Shown: in pieces, positions 32,461 through 43,289 of the stretch
Position numbering within the stretch: the stretch's first letter is position 1
Layout of the letters: each line of letters starts with the position of its first letter
Assembly (NCBI GenBank): GCA_963575745.1
Contig: CAUYUJ010000903.1
Span: 15,001 to 77,000, forward strand
DNA: 62,000 bases
Origin: Prorocentrum cordatum
Taxonomy: Eukaryota; Sar; Dinophyceae; Prorocentrales; Prorocentraceae
Reading direction: 5' to 3'
The notes under the pieces: model-generated
The model's database searches: none
The model's input: the letters and a program-made list of their open reading frames with translations, nothing else
Told to the model about the DNA's origin: nothing
Program-made: the position numbers and the translations under genes

Positions 32461-32654
32461 GCGCGAGAGTTTTTCGCGAGCAGTACTTCTGGTCCCGAGG
32501 GGGGCCGGCCGGTTCGGCCAGCCGGGATGCAGGAGGCGAAGCAAGAGGCGAGGTCATCCGACCCACGGTTCAAGCAGTTGCGAAGCGTTTGGGCATGCCT
32601 ATAGGCCCACCAACGGATGTTTTAAGAACCTTGCGTGGTCCGCGCGACAGCCAG

Positions 32655-32970
32655 TCAATACGCTCCTCTCCGCACCACCATGCTGTTGCCCTTGCCATCA
32701 TTGCTGTTGTACTGGCTGATCGTCTGCAGCCACTCAGACTCGGGAGGTATAGGATAATGGAGCGAGCTAGCTTGCGCGCGCAAGGGGGCCGTCCCCTCAT
32801 CGTTGTCGTGTCGTCGGCTGGCCGGCCCTCTCCCTACCACACATATCTCTCTGATGCGCTGAACGGAGCATTCCTTCCTTGCCATGGCTTCGGCGGAGAA
32901 GTTACCTTCAGGGATAATCGAGACTACATCGGATCATACGGCAGGGACAGTCAACATGCAGGCAACAAAC
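32655..32970 (+). repeat. 5' LTR
   Basis: Aligns along its length with 59049-59382. Shared blocks include CGCTCCTCTCCGC, TTGCCATCATTGCTGTTGTA, CTGATCGTCTGCAGCCA, GGAGCGAGCTAGCTTGCGCG, CATTCCTTCCTTGCCATGGC and AGTTACCTTCAGGG. Differences are mostly transitions, many at CpG. The ends do not show a canonical TG...CA. Confidence 0.8.
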
Positions 32971-32984
32971 TGGTTATCAGCCGG
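32971..32984 (+). other. possible primer-binding site
   Basis: TGGTTATCAGCC begins exactly where LTR similarity stops and resembles TGGTATCAGAGC, the initiator-Met-tRNA-complementary site common in Copia elements, with one extra T and differences at the end. Confidence 0.45.
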
Positions 32985-33529
32985 ACCGACTGCTCAGCCT
33001 TTGGTTCCGGTGGACATGGGATCGAAGGGAGGAACGCCCAGAAAAAATAGAACGACACAGTTGTCCCGAGCGCAGTACTCAAGAAGGCGCCCCAAGGGGT
33101 CGGCCTCTTTCTCTCCTTCCTCCTGGGAGGCAACCATAGGAGTTTGTGTTTGATTTAACAGAGTGGACTTCCCCTGTAGATCATTAGATAAAAGAAAGAG
33201 TTCAAACGCCAGGCAGAGGGCGTGGCTCAGCCAGTGCTACCAACGGAAGGCCACCAGAGATCGCATCAGTAAACTCAAGCCTGAAAGTATCAGGTCATAC
33301 GTGCTAGGATGAGGACACGTCGGGCGGTCCGTGATTCGGATGAAGATCTTGAGGACGAGCGGTCCCCGGAAACGGGGAGTTAGGCTGTGGAAGAGGGAGC
33401 CCCTCGGCTCAGCCGACGGGGCACTCACCTGGCGTCACGCGCCCGGCACGGCATGCAAGGGCACTGACTGGTGCGACCCCGCTGCCAAAGACAAAGAAAA
33501 CCAAGAGCGAAACAGATCACCTCAACCCT

Positions 33530-33895
33530 CCACCATTGTCGAAACTAGTTTATCGACAAAACTTCGTGCCGCCGAGGATGGACCACGAGAGTGTGCCAGA
33601 ACTTGATGAGTTTATCATTCAAGATGAAACGGGCGAGCTACAGAAGAAGCCACAAGGCACTCAATGGAATGCGGGGTCGAGAATGAGGGGGCAGAACACG
33701 CCGAAGGCGAGCAGGGGTTGGAAAGAGGCCCCGAGAGCGGGGGGGGCGTTCTAGCCCCAGAAGCTCGACGCCCTTGAGTCTCCTCGTCCGTCGTCAAATC
33801 GGACTACGAGCAGCTTCTGTTTCTGGGACATGCTGGAACGCGGGCGCGGGGCGCCCGCCTCAGGCGGAGAATCGCCACCCGGGAACAGCGCGCTA

Positions 33896-33926
<31 letters not shown>

Positions 33927-35835
33927 CCTTTTGGCCGACCCGTATGTGCCCAATGCTCTCAAGTGTGTCCGAAGTGTAGTTTATCGTGGTTCTGCGAGGA
34001 GTGTATTTCGGTGGGAGACACAACTGTCGTCGCATTGCCATCAGAGAGTGGGAAGGGAAACAGAGGCAAGACAGAGAGCAGCTAAGGGCAGCAAATGCAC
34101 AAATGCAACAGATCCTCCTTTCAGGCACATGTGGGCAAAGCGGCCATTGAAGAAGCCGACCGCCAGCTCGCTGAATCAGAGAAGAGGGCGACGGTGTGCC
34201 GCGTCGAAGAAGAAAGGCTGCCATCGCGGAGGATGCCCAGAAGCGCATACTGCAAGCGAGAGCAGAAATGGCAGGGATTTCGAGCGTGGCTCAGCGGCGT
34301 CTCGCACAAGATGAGGAATACTAGCGAAGGATTTATGGAGCGGTCGAGTACATGATCTCACCGCCGCAACTACAGGCCAACAAAGTGCGCGTTTAATTCC
34401 ATATCTTAGCTGACGAAGCCAGACGGGAAGGAGAGAGATACTGGCAAGAGAACAGGCAGCACAAGAAAACCAGGAGTCCGCGATCAACGTGATGTTGCTA
34501 GGCTCGAGGCCGAAACGATAAAGCTAGAAGCGGCGCGTGCACCCCATGAGCAGGATCAGAAGGCCCAGGCCATGAGGCTGGATGTCCAAAGACGAATGGC
34601 AGAGGCCTGGGATCACGCGAATGGGGCGTGCAGATGCGCAGATCAAGAACGACGCGCTCAGCATCCGTGCCGTAAGCGAAGAAAACAGCACGCTCGAATC
34701 TGAGTTGGAGCAACCTAAGACGGCGAGGGGGTCTCTAGGACAGATTCAGATGGCAAGGCAGCCTCGCGCGGTTGCTCAGACGGCGAGATCGAGACCTCCG
34801 GCCCGGCCAGGAGGTGTCGGGTCGCAGGAGAGAGCGAACTCAACGCCGGCCCAGCCGACATACGTCGAGCTTCCCCCTAGCCCAATTGTTGCTCGCCCCG
34901 CCCGAGCGAGAGCGGCTGCGCTGACCCGACCTCGGGCGGGCGCGCCATGTGAGCCTTGTCATGCATGCTCCAAGCCTGCGCTCGGGATGCGCGCGGGGTT
35001 TGGAATGCCTACACGCAGAGGACATCTTGACGAAGGGGGGAGATTAAACATACTCGCGGACATCAACCGCAGAAAAACCGAAGCTAGGACAATGACAGAA
35101 CAGGCAGATGGGATGGCGCGGAAACGCTCAGCAATATCGGAGTGTTCATTCGAAGACGCCAGCTGCAGATGCAAGAGCTGGGAGATCACAGAGCAGAGTT
35201 GGGCGCCATCAAACAAGCCATAGCTGCCGCTAAAGCAGATCAAGAGATGTTGAAGAAATCAAAAGCGCACATTACAAAAATAAGTCGGCATGGAATGCCA
35301 GGTCAGCATCTTGACAGCGGTCATGGGTGCACCGTCTTTTCAATCAGGTGAATCGGACCTCGACCGGGTGCCTCCGTGTACGGCGCCGCGCAAACCTAGG
35401 CCCCCCTTTTCGCACTCGCGATTGATCCCCAGGCCAGCTGTAGAGGAAACCTTCGAGCCGAATGAAGGTTCATTCGCGGCGAAACAAGGATCGAGCCCTG
35501 GCAACGTCCCATTCAACGCCAAGTTGTCAGGGCCTCCTGGCAACTGCGACCAGTCCGGTCACCCCCCTTCGCCAGCGGCTCAGCCGTAATTGGCGGAGGC
35601 GCGGGGTCGGACATGGAGGCGACAACGGTGACCAGGGGGATGGCCAGAGCACTGCGCCCAGCACCAGGATGCTCGCGGCACTGCGCTTCGAGACGGGGGG
35701 GCCCATGCCGCCGGGCGACCCCCCGGGGGGGCCCGGCGATGGCGGAGACCCGGGCGGGCGCGGCGGTGCCCCGAGAACCTCGCGCCGCATCCGCGCATCG
35801 CCAACCCTATGGACCCCAACTGGAGAAGTTTTGGA
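33530..35835 (+). pseudogene. Copia gag region, N-terminal part, frameshifted
   Basis: Sense switches frames several times. KLVYRQNFVPPRMDHESVPE (from about 33539) opens it. A zinc-type cluster RPVCAQCSQVCPKCSLSWFC then EEC (33936-34007) follows the G run. Then come helical, Gln/Glu/Arg-rich stretches likely to be coiled coil (AEDAQKRILQARAEMAG near 34228; SEENSTLESELEQPKTARG near 34681). From about 35600 it is Gly/Pro-rich (GGPMPPGDPPGGPGDGGDPG). Gag packages the element RNA. I assign it from position, composition and cysteine pattern; there is no intact ORF. Confidence 0.45.
33899..33926. repeat. 28-base G homopolymer
   Basis: Uninterrupted G from 33899 to 33926, directly before the zinc-cluster segment. 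Length may be inaccurate because homopolymers this long are error-prone. Confidence 0.9.
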
Positions 35836-37373
35836 AATTGCAAGGAAATTAACTTCGTGGACCTTCCCAGCGTCCCGACCTTACGAAAATGGAAACAACG
35901 CTGCGTGAGGGCGGTGGCTGGGGCTTAGCACGACGTCAAGGCAGCGCAATTGTGGATCATGGAAGCCTGGAACCCGCAAGTCCCAGAGGACAATCTCGAT
36001 ACGGCAGGGATCTTCATGCGCCTCGATGTGATGGTAGCCACAGATATGCTCGAGTAGTTTGCCACAATGAAACGCAGTCGCAATCTCTCGGTGCGACGTG
36101 CTCGTTTCTTTGCGCAAGTCAACCGCGTGGAGCACTCGCGTCAGACCGAGCAGCGCCTTCTTGCGGGTCGTGAACTGATCCGTGCCATATGTGTCTGGTG
36201 CTCGGTCAGATCCGAAAGCGGTCAGCACTGGATGCGCCGTGATCTTTTCAAGAGTATTATCGACCGCCACAAGCCCAATCGGGACATGCATTACGTTTAC
36301 AGCGAATGGATGGAGCGCTGCCAAGACTCACGCGGCCCTAGTGAACCTTCTGACGGGATGAAGGCCTCGATTCGCACACATGTCTACGAACTGGTCAAGC
36401 AAGTCCCGAGATTAGAAGGAGTCATACAGTTGCATGAAATATCGACAGATCCTCATGGGACGGGGATGCGTTCCTACGGTTTGTGTGGCAGGTGGAGTTG
36501 CTCACGATGCGGGGTCGCGAGAAGTGGGCCATTTCCGAACGCGAGTCGGCCCTCGACTCTAGAAATAGACAAGCCCGCCTCAGTGGCGGGACAAACGAGG
36601 GCAGCGGGGGCGGCAGACGAGCTTCCGCGATGGCGGCGACAGTGCGTCGGCTTGGCTTACCGACCGATAAGACAGCGAGCGGACGCACCCAAGGCGAGAC
36701 GACCTGCAGGCACGTCAAGCAAGGAGAGAACTGCCCCGGGGCGGGACAGGGTTGTCCATGCAACCACAAGAAGCCCAAGGCACCAGCTGCCCCCGCTCAG
36801 TCAGCGGCAGGTGGACACAACAAGCCACCCGGCGCATATAACGATCGGAGAGGCAGGAGCGAGAAACTAGGAAATAGAGGTCCAAAAGGAAGGGGCCGGC
36901 CTCGCTCTTCGACTCCGTCGAACAAGTTTGGCAATGTCAATGCAAGACAGCAGCGGGCGAGACGCCAATCCGAGGAGACGTCGCGAGAACGTCAAGGCAA
37001 GCTTGCGCGTTGTGCCCACTCACGAGATCCTCGCAACTGTAAGAGCCCACAGAGTGGATTCTATAAACAGCGCCGAGTGCTGACATATGCCGAGAAGCTG
37101 AGGCGAGACAAGTATGAAGAGGCTCAGCTCAAGGCAGGGTGGTCTCTCGGCAATCAACGGACCACCAAGCAAGCCGGCTCCGCTGCTGCCAATGTCAGCA
37201 GCGCTGCGCCTGGGGAAACGCCCCGCAGTCAGTCGAGCAAGCGCCGTGACAAGAACAGAGAAAAGAGCAAAGAAAGAGGGAACGTCAAGCCGCGCAAAGT
37301 GTTCGCGGAGACAGGGGCCTGCTCGCGTGGCAGAGGCTGCTGGTATGCGAAGAACACGCCTGGCCATCCGTGA
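35836..37373 (+). pseudogene. Copia gag region with CCCH-type zinc motifs
   Basis: Reading across frames gives INFVDLPSVPTLRKWKQRC near 35848, DVKAAQLWIMEAWNPQVPED near 35932, then ATMKRSRNLSVRRARFFAQV from 36064 and a long frame at 36483-37373. In that frame Cys-x8-Cys-x6-Cys-x3-His lies at about 36705-36767, followed by a basic Arg/Lys/Gln-rich segment and a second Cys group GACSRGRGCWYAKNTPGHP near 37315. The 'lp.lp....W......i' start, helical core and paired zinc knuckles fit gag/nucleocapsid of dinoflagellate Copia elements. At least three frame changes make it a pseudogene. Confidence 0.6.
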
Positions 37374-37618
37374 CGATGGCTAAGCACTGGCGGCCTGCGC
37401 GCCAGCGTCGAAATGCTGACTGGGCAGGTCTAACTCTTCATGCTGTTGCTCGTCCACCTCGCGAAGAGGGCGCCGCGGCGCCCGCGTCGGCTCAGTCGAC
37501 CACGGGGCAAGGAGCTTCGGCCCACTGGCTTAGCCAGATTTGGCACCCATGCGCGTCCAGCCCCGCTTGCTCGGGGCTCCCATGGGCTTCCGACCAGCCC
37601 AACTAATCATTTTCCAAT

Positions 37619-38130
37619 GGTCGAGAAATACCATGCACGCATTACAGGAGTTAGCGATATGTCCGAGGAAACGTTTCCTGCTTGTGAACTGCAACAGGAG
37701 CGCAAGGAAAGGCTGATTAACTTGCCGCCATCCTCGTTCATATACATACTCTTCCTCGGGAAGCCATCGAGCTATTTTGCGGCGAAGCTCCGTTTAAGAG
37801 CTGCGTCAGACCTGCGAAGACGGATCGGCGCGGCCTCCGAGGCCGAATGCGCCCTTCGACTCCGGGGCCCACCGCCACTCGGAGCAAGGCACGTCGCCGC
37901 AGCCCAATAGGGCAGCCTTCGAGCGTAGACGACCGACGGAGGTTCCCGAGCGCAGAATATCGACATATGCCAACACAGTGGAGAGCAGCGTCGATGCAAG
38001 CCCTGATCAGGGCGTCCGACCTTGCAGACGATGTCTGGCACCTTTGGTTGGGGCCCGAGGGAAAGGAAGAGGTTGCCCCAGGCGCTTTAGCCGTTGTGGG
38101 ATGTAAGGAATTATCATCCGTACATCGTGG
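37619..38130 (+). pseudogene. gag-protease spacer ORF
   Basis: MVEKYHARITGVSDMSEETF with ELQQERKERLINLPPSSFIY, open to 37910, then a different frame to 38130 (ALIRASDLADDVWHLWLGPE). No recognisable domain. Its position between nucleocapsid and protease matches the usual variable spacer. Confidence 0.4.
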
Positions 38131-38763
38131 ATCACTCGTTTCATAGTCGACACGGGCTGTGGGCACAATCTTGTCGCAGAGAAATTTATTCGTGTTGCAG
38201 GCGAAATGGGAATGAGCAGGCGACTTGATGAGTCGATCACCCTGAACACTGGCGGTGGTTCTTCAAGGGTCCTGGGTTCAGTTCGCGTCGCATGCCCCAA
38301 CTTCAGGGATGGAACTGTTGGAGCGTTGGTTCTGCCGGAGACATCGGCAGCGATCTCAGTGGGGGAGCGGTGCATGGATCACGGCATTCGCTTCGTTTGG
38401 CCAGCAGGCCAGCGACCGTATTTTCTTTTGTCCAACGGTCAAAGAGTGGACCTGATCGTCGAGGGCAAGATTCCGTGCTTGACCCTATCTGGCAGAGGGG
38501 CGTTGGGTCAGTGGATGTGTGCAGCTGCTGCTGGGAAGCCTGTAATTCCTGGGCGGTGGCGTTGCGCGACGTCAGGTGCCGAGACATTTCTGGGCGATGT
38601 GGAATCTGCTGGAGGCCCTCCGCCCCAATCAGTTCAGAGTCGCGTAACCATAGCCTTGCGCACACAAGAGATGATTGGTAACCGTGGCTATGCGGACGGC
38701 GGACCGGCCGTGCCCGTTTGTTCCATTCCCGTCCGACGTAGAGTCCATGGGCATCGTCGCTGA
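38131..38763 (+). pseudogene. Copia aspartic protease
   Basis: FIVDTGCGHNLVAEKFI at 38140-38190 holds the catalytic DTG triad motif (Asp codon at 38149). Downstream, VGALVLPETSAAISVGERCM then DHGIRFVWPAGQRPYFLL and NGQRVDLIVEGKIPCLTL match the 'lSvGerc...g..F.W..g..P.l' tail of dinoflagellate Copia proteases. The protease would cut the polyprotein into gag, integrase and RT/RNase H. The frame is open to 38763 with no ATG before 38206, as expected for an internal polyprotein domain. This is the best-preserved catalytic site of the element. Confidence 0.75.
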
Positions 38764-38911
38764 TTTTTGTATGAGTCGCCGCATAATGCTTGTGAGTGCG
38801 GTTGGGCTCGGACACTTGTCGGCGCCATGGGCTTAATAAGTCCCTCATCTTTTCCCAATCGCGGCTCGGTCGATGGTTTCACTGCGTCGCGCCGTGGCCT
38901 AGCCGGAGGTT

Positions 38912-39541
38912 GTGCGGCCATGCATGAGCCATTATTTATACGTGGTCTCAGGATTTTTGCCCTATGACACGGATCGAGGGCGCGATGCCAACGCGACGGC
39001 TGCAGCACCAGGCCAGAGTGGGGATGGAAATGAGGGCTCGGGCGGCGCTGACCCAGTTGACACCGACGCGCCGCCCGACTCCGACCCAGGCGATGCAGAG
39101 GTTGAGGCGTCGGTCTCACCGACCGAGCGATTGAGAAAGAGCGCGGCTTCCCTCGCGCATTTGCTAACTCACGTTCCGAAGAACCCTTTCTGCTCGGCAT
39201 GTAATTGGGCGAAGGCTTTACGGCGCCAACAGAGAAAGGCGCGCAATAAAGGGCTACAGGTACCTAGGCCATGCGCGAATCCCGCCACGTTCGGGCACCT
39301 GACCACCGTGATTCACTGGCTTGCGCTGGACGGCCTATCGCGGGGCCTCCACGATAAGACCGCGTGCGTGACTTCTCGCGACTGGGCTACTGATTCCCGC
39401 GCAGTTCAGGGTGCGCATGGTAAATCAGCGGTTCACGCGTGTAACTTTTTAATCAACCCGAAAGTTCCGGGAGAGAAGTTCGAATATTGCTATGCGGGCG
39501 GTGCGAGGGAATTCGCGCGGGCATGCCTCGACTTAAGATAG
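38912..39541 (+). pseudogene. Copia pre-integrase zinc domain and integrase core, catalytically lost
   Basis: Begins with an acidic linker (DPVDTDAPPDSDPGDAEVEA). The pre-integrase zinc region is SLAHLLTHVPKNPFCSACNW with AKALRRQQRK (His...His...Cys-x2-Cys) near 39150-39240. The integrase core follows: TFGHLTTVIHWLALDG where 'FGd..TADH' with the first catalytic Asp is expected, CVTSRDWATDSRAVQ, and FEYCYAGGAREFARACLDL where 'FYSDna.Ef..A' with the second Asp is expected. The first catalytic Asp is missing and the second reads Gly (GGC). Integrase would insert the cDNA; this one could not. The remainder, beyond HDPAIPG near 39545, is too scrambled to follow. Confidence 0.65.
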
Positions 39542-40851
39542 CACATGATCCCGCCATCCCTGGGGGTCCTTTGGATCCCTCGCGCGATGCCCCCTCTGGA
39601 ATCTCGATTCAGGACAACCAAAGCCAGCGGAACCAACGTTCACGGGGATATACTTCGGATCTGTGCACAAAGCGGGGGGCACGGTAGGGCTTGAGAGCCT
39701 CGTGTCACCACTCAGACAATTGACGTCAGGAACAACGCCAGCAGGCAAGCGCCCAATCATGGAGCAGTGCGGTCGAGTTTCTAGTTGCATTTTGGATGGC
39801 GTTGCGGCTGACCAGGAGCCCAAAGCAGACCATCCATTTCTGGGGGAGCACGGGTCTGCGGGAGCTGGGGGGTGCCTTCCTAGATGACATTCCTTTTTTA
39901 CGTCGTTTCTAGCAGTTGCGCCTGAGTTTTCGCGCTGCCGCGATGCTGTAGGGTAGCAGCGATGGCCTTGGAATCAGCCCTGAAGGTGGCGCGAAGCCCC
40001 TCGCTGGACAGGGCCAGCGAACCCAGTCGACCCAGCGCTGGGGTGGCCGCCTCAAGCGAACGCCACAATTACGACAGCTATGCCAACCAAACATGATCGC
40101 GAAGCCCATAGCACCCCGATGTCAGGACACCTGCACAATATGCATCCTGCACCTTTGGCTGAGCCGGCCAAGCGCGCCCATGAGGGCGGCGCCCAGGCGC
40201 GACGAGATCCGGGTGCGAAGCGACGCAATCGCTTGAGACATGACAGCTTGACGCGCGACGATAAACGGCGCCGCGTCGACAAACTAAGAAAAATATCACG
40301 CAGACCCGCGCCTCGCAACAACGATCGAAACAAACCAAGCCCACCGCGCAGCGCGCAGCCGGGAGACCGCGCCGCCGCGTGTCCGAGGGGGCGCCACCCC
40401 GACAGCTTTTGAACGTCGTGCGATATGATTTGAACCGGAATGCGGGGACCCTCGAACATCAAAGGGCAGGGGTGGCCGCCAGCAACCGGCCGTCGGCGCG
40501 AAATCGTTACCAAGATTCGGAACGATCGCGCGTGGCGCTGCGAACCTTCCCCTTCCAACCCTGACCACGCTGGAGACGACGACAGCGAGAATGCAGAGCA
40601 GGGGTGGGGGAGGGGTGCGAGGAAAGGACATCGACGTAGGGGGCGAGGATGATAGAGGCCACGTGGAGAGGGGGGGGCGAGGCGCAAGAAATAAATATGG
40701 AGGAGGAGCGGGGGGAAAGGGGGGGGGATCCAGGGAGTGGCGCTCGGCCGCCCAAAATTTCTAGTGCAACCCTTGCGCGCCGATTTCTGGTCTCCTCCAA
40801 AGTGGCTTGTGCCTCGCCCAGGGGGCTTCCAAAATGGCAGTTTTTTCTCCA

Positions 40852-40945
40852 CTAGTGGAACACTACTAGGTCAGCTTTCTTCGTCCGCTAGAGGAACGCT
40901 ACTAGGTGTGCTTTTCCGTCCCCCAGAGGAACGCTTCCGGGCATG
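40852..40945. repeat. 36-bp tandem repeat, 3 units
   Basis: CTAGTGGAACACTACTAGGT at 40852, CTAGAGGAACGCTACTAGGT at 40888 and CCAGAGGAACGCTTCCGGG at 40923. A further partial copy (GGGAACACTACTAGGCGAG) lies at about 41013. Confidence 0.9.
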
Positions 40946-41055
40946 TCAAAAGGGGCCGGGCTGGTTCCGCCTCTGCGGCCTTGTCGCGAAGACCGGGGGC
41001 AGCATCGTTCAAGGGAACACTACTAGGCGAGTCTACCGCAGCGGTGCCTGCAACA

Positions 41056-41090
41056 AGCTTGCACGGATATTTAAAATATCCGTGCAAGCT
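41056..41090. repeat. perfect 17-bp inverted repeat with 1-nt centre
   Basis: AGCTTGCACGGATATTT (41056-41072), A, then AAATATCCGTGCAAGCT (41074-41090). It is the longest near-loopless palindrome I saw in the window. Confidence 0.95.
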
Positions 41091-42640
41091 GGGACCCGTG
41101 CCCGCCCCCGAATTATTGCCCCCCCCCCTGGCGGCGCTTTGTCCTGCGGGGGCCCGGAAGCCCCGGCGCCGCCGACCTGGCCGCATCCGATGCCGAGGCG
41201 CGCCGCCCGGTGGCAACGGGCCGGGGCGCCCCCATGCCCCGTGCCGTTCGATGGCTTACACGTTCCTGACCTCTGGCCGTCGCGCGCGGAGACCCCCGGC
41301 CGGCGGGAGACGCTGCCCGAAGGCGGAGAAACAGGCAGAACGATCACCCCCCGCCTCGACACCAGCTACCGCGCCAAGTTCTTACGCCCACAGCGCGTTC
41401 AACGCTCTCCCTGATCGCGCCCGCGCAGTCCAGCGAGCGCGCCTCCACGCAGCACAGAGGCGCATTTTCACTTGGCAGTGCCTTGGCAGCGCGCGAGTCA
41501 CCAGTCGGGAATTCCCGCGCGCGAGAATTTCGCAAGCATAGCATGCGCCGAGAAAGATGATCGATGAGTTGCCAACTTCAGTAACCAAGTTCCTGCGAAA
41601 CGCGGTTCTGATGCGGCTGCAGGCCCTGGCGAACCTAGCGGCAGCGTTCCGCATCCAGGCGCTACGAATCGGGGCGGCACTGCACGGGCTGGAGCGCATG
41701 CTGAAACGTGCTTGCGAAGCCGATTGCAACTAAGTTCAGGCGATCGCCCGCGCCGCTCGGAATCGCGTGCTAACTGCCGTCTGACACTGGCACGTGCGCG
41801 TCGATAACATGCAATCGCACCTGCGCTGTGGGGGGCACTCGTTTGGCGCGGCGTGCCCGACGAAGCTGAGCAGGCAATGTCTGTCAGTTTGTCCGAGCAG
41901 CGCCCAACAAACCGCGTGGTGGCTCAGTTCAAAATGTCCCACTCGCTGCGTGCACAACGACCCCCGGCGTGATGGCCGACGCGCTGGCCGCGCTCATCGA
42001 GAGAGCGGGGGCACCAGGAAAGCAAATATTGGATTTGATGGGTGCCCCAGGGGGGTAAGGGCCACGGCCCCCCCAGTCACCGCTCGTCGGCGAAGCCCCC
42101 ATGAGAGAAGCACGCGGCAGAGCCCAAACCGAGGTCCAATACGTAACCGTACTTCCTGGTGGCTCCTCTGCCGGCTCAGCTGGACAGGGGGCCCGCCTGG
42201 GCTCACAGACGGCTCCGCCGTTTAGTCGCGGGGGCCCTGGCGAACCAATGCCACCGCCCCCATCCAGGAAGTGGGGCCGCACCACTTTCAGATCCTGAGG
42301 ACGAGTCCAAGACGGTCCGGGGGGACTGTTGTGGATGACGCGCCTGCGACAGCGGATGGCCTGGACGCCCCAGCGAGATTCGAGACCAGATAGAGACCCA
42401 AACCAGAAGATTGGTCTCGCACATGTCGAGTACCGTTTGGATCGTCAGTCCAAGTTCTCCGCGGCTCAGACGAGAGCGAGAGTGCCGGGGCCAGGTCAGC
42501 TCCTCGCACGGACCTCGCAACATTTTGTCACTTTGGAATAGAGTGCCGCTGAAAGGACGGACAACCTGTAGCATTCGAATCGCGTTGTACTACGATCCTG
42601 ACTATGTGCCCGTCACACGAGTATGGGTTGCAGATCCTAA

Positions 42641-43289
42641 TCCATGATACGGTGCTCAATGGTTAAAGAAGTTGCCAGGCTCCACTAACCCTGGGGTCCA
42701 TCCGAGTCGATGGTTCAATATGGGTCATGCTGAGCGCAGGAAGGCCGTGGAACAATTCAAATTCGAAAAGCGTGGTTTCTTCAGCATTGACGACCCTTGA
42801 CCGTGTCTTGCGCTCCTTGGAGATATAGGAATCGGCCCAGTCGAGCTCCAAGAAGAGCTGGGCGAATCCACGCCGCCTGGGCCCCCTGGCGCTGGTTCCA
42901 AGCCCGAGACGGAACCCTGGCTTCAAAAACGGGAGAAAGCAACATGTCAGGGAACATTGACATCGATTGGTGGCCACTGCTACATCTTGCTGGACCAGCG
43001 GAGGAGTCGTCTACAGACGCAGGCTCTAGGAGCGATACAGTCACCACAGATGGCCAATAAGTGCGGTGGAAACAAACCTGGTGCGGCGGGGCCTTCCTGC
43101 GGGACGGGGTACTTCCCGACTCCGTTGGCGAGGGCCTCGGCCCCCCTGACTCGCCGAGCATGCGAGGGCCAAGCCTGGCCTCGAGTCCGGCGGCCGCCGC
43201 TTCACGGCGTAGCGTGCATCGCATGCCGCTGCAACCAGAATCATCTCCCTTACCTAATCATCGGGAGAAGGAAATATTAGACTTGTAAT
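42641..43289 (+). pseudogene. Copia linker upstream of RT
   Basis: FNMGHAERRKAVEQFKFEKR near 42715 and IDIDWWPLLHLAGPAEESST near 42957 are islands of sense in different frames. Position before the RT suggests the integrase C-terminal/linker region. No motif proves it. Confidence 0.3.

Larger units (their letters stand above)
39542..42640. other. unresolved region between integrase and RT, probably with insertions
   Basis: Only fragments make sense: TIHFWGSTGLREL near 39823, and SVTKFLRNAVLMRLQALANL near 41578 with AAAFRIQALRIGAALHGLER. Between about 40640 and 41300 the sequence is GC-rich and noncoding, and holds a 36-bp tandem repeat and a near-perfect palindrome, so a foreign insertion is likely. 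A Gly/Ser/Ala stretch (VLPGGSSAGSAGQGARLGSQ) near 42148 contains GGCTCAGCT and GGCTCCGCC palindromes. Confidence 0.4.
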
